Assembly (NCBI GenBank): GCA_021792235.1
Contig: JAJYVC010000005.1
Span: forward strand, 1-28,544
Reading direction: 5' to 3'
Length of the DNA: 28,544 nt
Source of the DNA: Microcaldota archaeon
GTDB lineage: Archaea; Micrarchaeota; Micrarchaeia; Micrarchaeales; CABMGC01
The notes under the pieces: generated by a model
What the model was told of the DNA's origin: nothing
Database searches by the model: none
What the model saw: the letters and a program-made list of their open reading frames with translations, nothing else
Part shown: positions 1 to 6,832 of the stretch, in pieces
Layout: every line of letters begins with the position of its first letter
Position numbering within the stretch: position 1 is the stretch's first letter
Made by a program: the position numbers and the translations under genes

Positions 1-1950
1 AGTGACGAGGTATTACGCTACCTAAAGAGAGTCAGAGTTACTCCCGCTCTTTGCTAGGGCTTAGTCCCATTGAACTGGGGTTTCGCTGACTAGCGGTGAG
101 CAGGCGTCACCCACTGTACTAAGCCTTACGGCTGTGCGGTGAGTTGTGTTTTTGATAAACAGTCGTTCTTCCCTTGATAATGCTATCTGCGGTTACCAAC
201 CGCAGACATGGCTTATAGAAAACATACGCCACTATTTTGCCGATTTCCCTAACCCGGGTTATCCTGACACCCCTTGGCTTTTTCAGCCAGCAGCACCTGT
301 ACTGGATCTAGGTACGAATTGGTACGATCGTTGCGGATTCCCTTTTCACTGGCTCAAGAATTCGGGCATTGTCAGATCATTTAGCCGCTTCTCCTCATAA
401 TGAGACTCCGCGGCCATTTGCTCCTGCTTGCAGCCCTATCCTCAAACTTCAGAAATCCACCTTGTGTTGCCACGCCTACGTACCAAGCGCATGAATATTA
501 ACATGCTTCCCTTTTGCACACGAGTAATTGGCTGTGTGCTTAGGATCGGCTAACTCCCAGCTGACGATCATTGCAAGGAAAACCTTGTGCTTCCGGGGTA
601 TGGGATTCACACCCATATATGCTGTTACTAATACCAGGATTTTCTCTGCTGCACAGTCCACTTGAGCGCAGGCCCAAGCTTCTAGCCGTGCAGCACGCCC
701 TCCTACCCATTATTTGATAATGCCGAGGTTTCGGTACTTGATTTAGCCCCGTCCATCTTCGGAAAGCAATGCCTCAATCGGTACGCTATGACGCGTTTTT
801 TAAAGGGTGGCTGCTTCTGAGCCTACCTCCCGACTGTCTAAGACACTGCCGTCCTTTGATACACTTAATCAAGATTTAGGGACCTTAACCTCGGATACTG
901 CCTTTACAGCATCGCGACGCTAGCTTACCCAACGTCGCCGACTCCCAGAGTCTACGCAGAACACGCATTCGGAGTTTGAGAGGAAAGTGGCCTCTTTCGA
1001 AGCCAAACTTCCCAATCGGTAGCTCTACCTCGTGTTCGAGCTCGTCTGAGGCTATCCTAAAGATACTTCGGAGGGGACCCGCTATTGCCAAGTTCGAAAG
1101 GTCTATCGCCCCTACCCGCAGCTCACCCAACAGGACATGCCATGACAGGTTGCGGACCTCCATCGAGTGTAAACTCAACTTCGTCCTGGCCGCGCGTAGT
1201 TCACATTGGCTTCGGGTCGAATCGCAGTGACTCAAGGCACTTTCGTGCCCAGCACCTCATTGCTTGCGTGCTCTCGCTTTCACTTCGCGTTAGCTCGCCA
1301 CTGCGATGCACTCCCTGGCTCTTGCTTCGAGAAGAATGACAAAACACTAGTCCAGCCCCGTCGCTCATGGCTTTCGCCATTTCGCTTCCAGGACCTTCAT
1401 TCCTTCCGCGCCTTGCCTTCTCGTAACCACCTAGTTTCAGATCTATTTCAATCCCACACGTGTGGGTTCTTTTCAGCTTTCACTCGCGCTACTTGTTCGC
1501 TATCGGTCTCTAATCAATATTTAGGATTGGGGTTTAATTCCCCGTCTTCGTTCGACATATCAAAGCCGAACTACTCACATCTACAAAGACTCACTCTGCT
1601 TAGCCTACGAGGCTGTCACTCTCTTTGGCTGCTCTTTCCAGAGCATTCGGCAGGCATCATGAGTTCTAGCGTAGCCCACACCTCCTTCATTTCGCAATGA
1701 AGGATTCAGTTTGTCCTCTTCCGGTTTCACTCGTGTTACTTACGGAATCGCATAAGCTTTCTTTTCCTGCATGTACTAAGATATTTCAGTTCCACGCGTA
1801 CGCTCGCACCTCTATTAAAGGTGCACATTTCGGAAATCCCGAGTTCAAAGGTTGACTTGCACCTACCTCGGGCTTATCGCAGCTTGCCACGTCCTTCGTC
1901 GCTATTAGAGCCTAGCCATCCCCTAGGTGGCTTAAAAATTGTTACTACAG
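1..1950 (-). rRNA. 23S ribosomal RNA, 5' portion (3' part beyond left edge)
   Basis: Read on the minus strand, 1950-1860 matches the conserved 5' domain of large-subunit rRNA (GGATGG, then GACGAAGGACGTG and GCGATAAGC). The GTPase-centre region lies at about 785-840, and helix 69 with the following GGTAGCG lies at about 15-50. The spacing between these landmarks is close to that in E. coli 23S, so I see no intron in the visible part. The 3' third, including the peptidyl-transferase ring and sarcin-ricin loop, is off the left edge. The mature 5' end is estimated from alignment by eye to within about 10 nt. No 16S, tRNA-Ala or 5S gene lies upstream; a protein gene does. The helix 69 loop carries two substitutions discussed in the findings. 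Open frames inside this region are spurious. Confidence 0.97.
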
Positions 1951-2137
1951 CTTGCTTCTCCTCAAATCAATTGCAATCAATGCAATATCACTAGTTTTTC
2001 ATGACCGTCGCATATAGCGGTGGGATAGCCTAAGCCATCTCATATGCCAATCATCAAGCAGAAAACCGCTCTCAAAGAACATAAGCCACTATAAGCTCAT
2101 GCCGGCCATAAATGCACCAAAATAGATTAGCCAAAAA

Positions 2138-2149
2138 GGTTTATAAACC
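2138..2149 (-). promoter_or_regulatory. Candidate TATA box of the 23S rRNA gene
   Basis: The perfect palindrome GGTTTATAAACC contains a strong archaeal TATA element (TTTATAAA). On the minus strand it would start transcription near 2113-2118, giving a leader of about 165 nt before 23S. The element is symmetrical, so direction is inferred from the absence of any plus-strand gene next to it. The remaining sequence from 1951 to 2231 holds no recognisable gene. Confidence 0.5.
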
Positions 2150-2231
2150 AGACTCCTTTTTATGTTCACTGGAAGACTATCCCAAGCCTGCTAGAAAAGG
2201 TGTAAACCAATCTAGAAACTCTGGCAAGTCG

Positions 2232-2669
2232 CTACCAGACTCCCTTCTGCGAATGACCGTCTTCGCTCCTCAAAGAGCTCTTCAGCCAGTCTGGACCGAG
2301 ACTTCTGTACTCTACCTTCCTTTTCGCTCTTTTAGCAGCCTCAATTCCCTGTTCCATCCCCTTAATTATCCCAAGATCAGTATACATGGCCGTTGTTGCA
2401 TCCAACCTTTTCAATAATGCCAGCCCTGCGGCAATCCCCCTTTGCCTTTCCAGCGGCGAATTATCGTCTAAAATACCTGACTGGGTATAGAAAAGATGCG
2501 ATGCATACGGGATCTCGTCACGCAACAGGCTATCCCTAACACAAGCCCTTGCATACCTGGTGTTTCTTACAGTCTCTTCCTGTGTTGGTGCCGAATACTG
2601 GGATTCTATGCCAACAAAACGGCCATTATCCCCAGATCCCCTACCCTTTTGAAGAATCCAATGAATCAC
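2232..2669 (-). CDS. DUF7768-type protein (nucleoside 2-deoxyribosyltransferase-like fold)
   Basis: The 145-residue product matches the DUF7768 pattern common in phages and actinobacteria: YSAPT near residue 25, then NTRYAR, an ASHLFYTQ segment followed by GILDD, the helix ERQRGIAAGLALLKR, YTDLGIIKGM, and a VEYRSLG ending. The family is small and of unproven function; its fold resembles nucleoside 2-deoxyribosyltransferases and DUF4406. The start is a GTG at 2669, with CATAAATAT about 15-22 nt upstream, slightly close for a TATA box, so the start is uncertain. It lies 45 nt downstream of a small same-strand gene and about 80 nt upstream of the 23S promoter. A weak hairpin (TCTGG/CCAGA) overlaps its stop codon. 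The gene may have been acquired from a mobile element; that is inference from the family's usual distribution. Confidence 0.8.
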   Translation of the reverse strand: MIHWILQKGRGSGDNGRFVGIESQYSAPTQEETVRNTRYARACVRDSLLRDEIPYASHLFYTQSGILDDNSPLERQRGIAAGLALLKRLDATTAMYTDLGIIKGMEQGIEAAKRAKRKVEYRSLGPDWLKSSLRSEDGHSQKGVW

Positions 2670-2714
2670 TTTGGATTCTGTGTGATATTTATGGCTATCT
2701 TCTAACCAGCCAAC

Positions 2715-3020
2715 TCACTCGAGCAATATCGGGTCCGTGCTTCCGTCCCTGTGAAGCGCCCTAAGCGCAGCCCTAGCTGCTACGTCAAGGTATCTCTCCC
2801 TTTCCGCGCCTTCGACTGCATCCGAATGCGCTATTGCGTTTGCAGCGGCAAGCCTGTAAAACTCCAATGCCGCTATCCTGCTAGTTCCGCTCCGCATGCC
2901 CTCATTAGCAGCAGCCAAGGCCCTGTCCAATGGTATCCTCTGGTCAGGACAGAAGCGTCGTGCCTCGAAAAGCGCGTATTCCCTGAGATCATAGTAATGT
3001 CCTGATTTTATTGTTGCCAT
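2715..3020 (-). CDS. Small helical protein of unknown function
   Basis: I do not recognise this 101-residue protein. It is Ala/Arg/Glu-rich, with no glycine-rich loops or membrane segment, and reads as three or four amphipathic helices; one reads ISRIAALEFYRLAAANAIAHS-like around residues 47-67, suggesting a helical-repeat or helical-bundle fold. The start is well supported: AGGAG lies five bases before the ATG at 3020 and TTTATAAG lies at about 3053-3060, giving a short leadered transcript. The next gene (DUF7768-type) follows after 45 nt on the same strand, so the two may be co-transcribed. Confidence 0.7.
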   Translation of the reverse strand: MATIKSGHYYDLREYALFEARRFCPDQRIPLDRALAAANEGMRSGTSRIAALEFYRLAAANAIAHSDAVEGAERERYLDVAARAALRALHRDGSTDPILLE

Positions 3021-3133
3021 GATATCTCCTGCAGGTAGGATAAGCGAACCCCCTTATAAATGGACGTTGTGGCATTCGTCAATCATTGAAGTGTCGGCCC
3101 ACTGCGCAAGCTACTGTTAACTTTTGTGTGCAG

Positions 3134-4057
3134 TTAGTCCCTCCTGAGTATAGGCAGCGAGCTCTCGAATTCGTTCCTGTAGTACCTCTGTGCCTCCTCA
3201 TAGCGCCTCTCAGCGTCTTCAGGCGTCTTCACCACTCTTACATCTTCTATTTCCTGAGCCGTAACCGAGCTCCCTCCAACTCCTGACCTTAGCGTGTTTA
3301 TCGAGATGAGCAGCGCATATTTGCTGATGCTGCCGCTTATCTTCCTGCTGCCCTCAAGCCCCTTTGCATCGTTCATGGCAGAATAGGCAAGCCACCATAT
3401 GCCTGTCACTGCTCTCGGATCCTCCACATCGGCAACGCTCACATTGTCTCTTCTCAGTACCTCCCTTATTCCTGGTATGTGTGTAGCGCCAGTCATAAGC
3501 ACCAAGCTTCCATCATCCTTGCCAAGCAGCTCCTCTATTTGTCTCGCCATCTCCAGATTCCTTATTTCCATGACGTCGTAGTGCGCTATCAGGTGCGATT
3601 TTATGGCAAGCGCAACCTTTCCAAACGGCTCCGCGCCAGCTATGGCTTTCCACACTCTCTCCTCTCTTTCAGCCTCCCTAAGCGCAGCTGCAACGAATGC
3701 ATCCCCAAGCCTTCCATGCCCTGCTGCATTGTGGTCTATGTCTATCGGGTACACTCCAGAAACAAGCCCGATCCTCTGCGCCCTGTCAAGCTCAAGCATG
3801 TTGCATATTATGTTCTCAAGGAAACTCTCGTTCAGGTTAGACTCCCTGAGAAAGGACTCTATGGCAGGCTCAAGACCGCTTCCGGACTTTCCTATTACGC
3901 TCCTGAAAAATTCCCGCGACTGCTCATTGTTCGGGAATTCGTACGCTACCATTCCCACGCCCCTGGCGCCCACCACTTCCAGATCCCTGCGTACCCTCAC
4001 ATACTCATTTGCGTCATCGTGATTTAGAGGTACCGAATAAACCATGTTCCTAGGCAT
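3134..4057 (-). CDS. Possible TraB/ChaN/TIKI-like superfamily protein
   Basis: This is a 307-residue soluble protein. Around residues 163-195 it has RNLEMARQIEELL followed by a hydrophobic strand and GATHIPGI, which resembles the RN-x-x-M helix and the GxxH strand of the TraB/TIKI/ChaN/EreA-like metalloprotein group. Near the N-terminus NHDDANEY, followed by a strand ending in YEFP, could be the first histidine and glutamate of the same fold. The match is by eye and partial, so function is open. No signal peptide or membrane helix is visible. The C-terminal 40 residues are charged and helical. TTAAATAT at about 4085-4093 lies about 30 nt before the ATG, consistent with a leaderless transcript. 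Confidence 0.65.
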   Translation of the reverse strand: MPRNMVYSVPLNHDDANEYVRVRRDLEVVGARGVGMVAYEFPNNEQSREFFRSVIGKSGSGLEPAIESFLRESNLNESFLENIICNMLELDRAQRIGLVSGVYPIDIDHNAAGHGRLGDAFVAAALREAEREERVWKAIAGAEPFGKVALAIKSHLIAHYDVMEIRNLEMARQIEELLGKDDGSLVLMTGATHIPGIREVLRRDNVSVADVEDPRAVTGIWWLAYSAMNDAKGLEGSRKISGSISKYALLISINTLRSGVGGSSVTAQEIEDVRVVKTPEDAERRYEEAQRYYRNEFESSLPILRRD

Positions 4058-4140
4058 TTTCTCAATACGGATTCGTAAAATTTTGATATTTAAGGTTTTT
4101 CTTCAAAAATACGGTGCAGCGGTCAGTACTCAATAAAACC

Positions 4141-4188
4141 TAAATAAAAATAAAGAAAAAGAAAAAAGCCAAGGAGATTATCTCCTTG
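4141..4188 (-). terminator. Intrinsic-type hairpin plus oligo-T terminator
   Basis: On the minus strand an 8-bp perfect stem (CAAGGAGA with TCTCCTTG, at 4181-4188 and 4170-4177) encloses a 3-nt loop, followed by an unusually long T-rich run of about 28 nt down to 4141. The loop is exactly the TAA stop codon (4178-4180) of the preceding gene. Oligo-T is sufficient for termination by archaeal RNA polymerase; the added stem makes this the clearest terminator in the window. Confidence 0.85.
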
Positions 4189-4420
4189 ACCTTCTTGACA
4201 TCCTTCCTCTCCTGTTCATCTTTGTCCTGGCGACGTATCCTGACTTGTCTATGAAGTACAGGTAACCTTCCTGCCTAGAGACTTTCTCTTCAGTTACCCT
4301 AGCCTTCCTCCCTCTTGGATTGTTCTTCATAGGAGTCTTCCAGACACGCCCATCCTTACCAAGGAAGTAAAGATAGCCATCCTCTCTCTGGACGCGTTCA
4401 CGTCCTACTCTTTCAGCCAT
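4178..4420 (-). CDS. Small basic protein with two tandem GYLYF repeats
   Basis: The 80-residue product consists of two copies of a ~25-residue unit: residues 10-34 contain GYLYFLGKDGRVWKT and residues 48-72 contain GYLYFIDKSGYVART. Each ends in a Met-Asn or Met-Lys-Asn step. Each copy looks like a beta-hairpin. The linker and C-terminus are rich in Arg and Lys (ending SRRSRR), suggesting nucleic-acid or ribosome binding; this is inference. I know of no characterised function. ATG at 4420 is preceded by TATAAAAA at about 4450-4458, giving a short or absent leader. The gene stands alone between its own promoter and the strong terminator, as expected for a highly expressed small protein. Confidence 0.85.
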   Translation of the reverse strand: MAERVGRERVQREDGYLYFLGKDGRVWKTPMKNNPRGRKARVTEEKVSRQEGYLYFIDKSGYVARTKMNRRGRMSRRSRR

Positions 4421-4552
4421 TTAATCACGATAATATTACTACCCATATATTTTTATATTAATCGTCGTACCACCGACATTAAAATACACGCATGCACAGG
4501 ATTGGAGCATCTGATTTAAATAGATAAGCAGGGAAAATCCTATTGTGATGCA

Positions 4553-5287
4553 ATGATTGAGATCAAGCTATTCAAGAATTATGACCTTAAGGGATACACT
4601 CTAATAGATGCCTTCCCAGGGGTAGGGCTTGTCGGGCCGATGGCAGGAAGCTACATAATAGAGAAGCTCAAGATGGAGTACATTGGTTACATAGACAGCA
4701 ATGAGTTTCCACCGATAGCGGCGATACATTACGGAGTGCCGATGTTCCCATCAAGAGTCTATAAGGATGACAGGTACAAGCTCATCATAGCTATTTCCGA
4801 GTTCGTTATACCTGCTGCGTCGGTGTTCGAGCTGTCAAGAGAGCTGCTAGCATTTGTAAGGAAGAACGGCCTTTCAAAGACCATATCTATAAGCGGAATG
4901 CCTTCCCAGAAGCCTTCTGGTGTGGCATACATAACATCGCCAGACCCTTCAGTGATAAAGAAGGCCATGAAGCTAGGCCTCAAGACAATATCAGAAGGCG
5001 TGGTGGCAGGAGTTGGCGCAGTGCTAATGACAAACTCAAGCCAGTTCAATGTAGAATCAATGAACATACTAGTCGAAGTCAACCCGCAAATAATGGATCC
5101 AAAATATGCTGAAATAGCAATACTCGGACTCAATAAGCTTATAGACATAGACGTAGACCTAAAGGACCTAGAGGAGGAGTCAAAAATTGTAGAGGCCAAG
5201 ATGCGCGACATGCTCAAGAAAGTCAAGGAAACACCCGAGCATTACAACAAAGCCGCCGAAGCTACTGGTCCGTCAATGTATGCGTGA
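4553..5287 (+). CDS. PAC2-family proteasome assembly chaperone homologue
   Basis: The 244-residue protein begins with the PAC2 signature: a strand, then AFPGVGLVGPMAG, then NEFPPIAAIHYG, and a central ISGMPSQ followed by GVVAGVGAVL. Archaeal PAC2 homologues (PbaA/PbaB) bind proteasome alpha subunits and assist 20S assembly. The C-terminal 45 residues form a charged helix (about 198-230) and a flexible tail ending Met-Tyr-Ala. This fits the HbYX rule (hydrophobic-Tyr-any) by which proteasome partners dock into alpha-ring pockets. TTAAATAG at about 4515-4522 lies some 30 nt before ATG, so the message is probably leaderless or nearly so. No proteasome subunit is encoded in this window. Confidence 0.92.
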   Translation: MIEIKLFKNYDLKGYTLIDAFPGVGLVGPMAGSYIIEKLKMEYIGYIDSNEFPPIAAIHYGVPMFPSRVYKDDRYKLIIAISEFVIPAASVFELSRELLAFVRKNGLSKTISISGMPSQKPSGVAYITSPDPSVIKKAMKLGLKTISEGVVAGVGAVLMTNSSQFNVESMNILVEVNPQIMDPKYAEIAILGLNKLIDIDVDLKDLEEESKIVEAKMRDMLKKVKETPEHYNKAAEATGPSMYA

Positions 5288-5312
5288 TTGGTCAACTTCA
5301 ATGGTAGTGAGC

Positions 5313-5843
5313 CTAAGCCCTCCTAAGCAGTTCCTTTGCTGCGTCTACTTTGGCGGCAACTGTTTCCTTCACATTTTCCAGTTTGTATGACAGTTCCCGT
5401 GGGTCAGGTTTCCACGTAAACACAAGCGAATCATTGCCTCTCTCAGCGGAAAGACGTCCCAAAACGCCGCCAACTGCTATTCCTCCGAAGACAGCTCTGG
5501 TAGCTCCGTATACTACCTGCTTGTTGGATCCGTTCCTCGCGCCGCTCACTGCTTGCACTATGCCGCTGCCGACCCCTATGAGGCCGATGGTTGCATCGAG
5601 TGTTTTGCGCTCGTTAGGTTCAAGCACCTTCCTCACATTGCTCTGCGCAGTGCCGGCTACGCTTGACGTGACTGAATTTGCAATGAACATACCTACTTTT
5701 GCCGGCCTTGCAGCATCGTGCATATTCCTGCGTACATGAATAAGCACCTCTGTTGCCAACTGCCCTGCAATTGCCGCAGTGCTCAGTATTACCTTAGAAT
5801 TCTTCATTCTCTCCACATTGTTTAGGTTAACAGTGATTGCCAT
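5313..5843 (-). CDS. Glycine/alanine-rich protein of unknown function
   Basis: I do not recognise this 176-residue protein. Two weakly hydrophobic small-residue segments (about 20-30, and 85-97 with GLIGVGSGIVQAV) and a glycine-rich stretch at about 113-128 (RAVFGGIAVGGVLG) could insert in or lie along a membrane, in the manner of glycine-zipper proteins. The C-terminal 35 residues are a charged helix (KLENVKETVAAKVDAAKELL). There is no cysteine. TTTATATA at about 5870-5878 sits 27-35 nt before the ATG. The gene is convergent with the PAC2 gene (25 nt between stops). Confidence 0.7.
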   Translation of the reverse strand: MAITVNLNNVERMKNSKVILSTAAIAGQLATEVLIHVRRNMHDAARPAKVGMFIANSVTSSVAGTAQSNVRKVLEPNERKTLDATIGLIGVGSGIVQAVSGARNGSNKQVVYGATRAVFGGIAVGGVLGRLSAERGNDSLVFTWKPDPRELSYKLENVKETVAAKVDAAKELLRRA

Positions 5844-5929
5844 AAATCCACAAGGCTCTTGAGAGCAAACTGATATATAAAATATGATGGCAGTAGGCTT
5901 TTAAGTCTGCATTGGCATAATGCTACCAT

Positions 5930-6034
5930 GCAGGGGTGGCAGAGTCTGGTCTGGTTCTTCAGCCACAGAAAAACGCGCAGGACTTAAGATCCTGTGGCTT
6001 AGCGCCTTCGTGAGTTCAAATCTCACCCCCTGCA
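5930..6034 (+). tRNA. tRNA-Leu(UAA) with a ~19-nt insertion in the D loop
   Basis: Acceptor arms GCAGGGG and CCCCTGC pair perfectly, with discriminator A at 6034. The anticodon arm CAGGA-CTTAAGA-TCCTG gives anticodon TAA. There is a long type II variable arm, and T arm GTGAG-TTCAAAT-CTCAC. The gene is 105 nt; removing the excess leaves about 86 nt, normal for tRNA-Leu. The excess lies after GAGTCTGGTC in the D loop and contains a small hairpin (TGGTT-CTTC-AGCCA, one G-T pair). I infer an intron at a non-canonical position; exact splice sites cannot be fixed by eye. With GCA/CGC as D stem, the third pair is an A-C mismatch. TTTTAAG at about 5900 is a plausible promoter. CCA is not encoded. Confidence 0.88.
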
Positions 6035-6110
6035 AATCCGATTTGCTACGTCAAGCAAGGATTCGGAAATTCAGCACTCAAATTTTCAAAGACCGAAGAT
6101 CAGGGGCGTA

Positions 6111-6353
6111 AGGCAACTTTATAGTCTGACCACGCACAGCCTAAGGCATTATGCAATAACAACCTTTGCCAAGAAGACCAACGGCAATCCGGTGCTGACA
6201 AGCAGGTTTGCAAGATACAGCGATCAAAGTACTACCATGACCTACATAAACACAAGAAAGGAGGAGCTTTACAGGGAGATATCCAACGCCTTCGATTTAT
6301 CTCAGGCGGCAAACCTTAAGAACTCGTTGTCATCAAGTCATCTGCCGCGATAG
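6111..6353 (+). pseudogene. C-terminal fragment of a tyrosine recombinase (integrase)
   Basis: This frame ends at 6353 and encodes the catalytic end of a phage/SSV-type integrase. It contains THSLRHYA (the His-x-x-Arg box), followed about 20 residues on by RFARYSDQSTTMTYIN, where the tyrosine of TYIN is at the nucleophile position. The usual Gly-His before this block is Ala-Arg-Tyr. The frame is open back to 6003, through the end of tRNA-Leu, but carries no start codon and no core-binding domain, so only the last 80 or so residues of a ~300-residue enzyme remain. A C-terminal integrase fragment directly downstream of, and co-oriented with, a tRNA gene is what integration into a tRNA 3' end leaves. 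It overlaps the end of the convergent RelE-like frame by 16 nt. Confidence 0.65.
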
Positions 6354-6709
6354 TTGAATATCCTGTCGTAGTCCTCATGGCTTATTATGTCAAGCACGTC
6401 AAGCCATATAGAAAGTATCTCAACTTCGGTATTCTCACGGTGCGGCTGCTTGAGTGTGTATATCCTCCGCCAGCCTCCTGAAAGGTTGACTTTCCACAGG
6501 TTCGTAACGTCGTATTCTAAGATGTACTTCCTGTCTATCCTGTCCTTCGGTATATGTATGCCAAAGTCGTAATCACGCTTGATTATGCCTACTTTGTCCT
6601 CTATTGACCTGAACAGTGTTTGGTTGAAAGAGTTTTCCACGCCTTTCTTGCGTTCCGCATCAACTATCTTCTTGAGCGCAAGGTAGGCTTCCTTGGCGTC
6701 TCCGGAGCT
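6338..6709 (-). pseudogene. RelE/ParE-like toxin-family protein, probably truncated at the N-terminus
   Basis: From the first possible start (GTG at 6640) the frame gives 100 residues ending ...YDRIFNYRGR. The segment NLWKVNLSGGWRRIYTL followed by a strand, EILSIWLDVL and SHEDYDRIF resembles archaeal RelE-superfamily mRNA interferases, whose core is a basic beta-sheet ending in a short helix. The reading frame stays open upstream to 6709 and that part also looks protein-like (AKEAYLALKKIVDAERKKG), but no ATG/GTG/TTG start exists there and a TAA closes it at 6710-6712. The natural N-terminus therefore seems lost. No antitoxin gene is next to it. The call is by eye; a 100-residue intact protein from GTG 6640 remains possible. 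Confidence 0.5.
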
Positions 6710-6821
6710 TTATCGAAACACGCTTATCGGTCAAGCCTACCTAAGGAAATCTAGGTCAGGTTTCAACAGATACTTGCCAGGGAATCCAAAATGGGTCATA
6801 ACCAAAAAGAGCCTCCTTTAA
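6687..6821 (+). pseudogene. Orphan C-terminal gene fragment
   Basis: A plus-strand frame without a start codon ends at 6821 with a plausible protein tail (YLRKSRSGFNRYLPGNPKWVI and a TKKSLL end). I do not recognise the family. It becomes protein-like at about 6708, exactly where the opposite-strand RelE-like frame is cut, suggesting a rearrangement junction there. It lies in the debris zone downstream of tRNA-Leu(UAA). Confidence 0.3.
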
Positions 6822-6832
6822 GCCGCGCGTAG

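Noticed and set aside
476..661. Short minus-strand frame that might be an intron-encoded endonuclease in 23S
   Set aside because: Spacing between 23S landmarks is normal, so there is no room for an intron, and no LAGLIDADG or HNH motif is present.
885..1700. Several open frames of 84-164 codons on both strands
   Set aside because: They lie within conserved 23S rRNA sequence and resemble no protein.
2219..2240. Hairpin TCTGG/CCAGA at the end of the DUF7768 gene as a terminator
   Set aside because: The stem is only 5 bp with a 10-nt loop and no continuous T run; mentioned only as a weak possibility.
3479..4027. 182-codon plus-strand frame
   Set aside because: It is antisense to the 307-residue minus-strand gene, which has better composition and a promoter.
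5920..6111. Plus-strand frame across tRNA-Leu
   Set aside because: It is a reading of the tRNA itself; the integrase tail is in a different frame.
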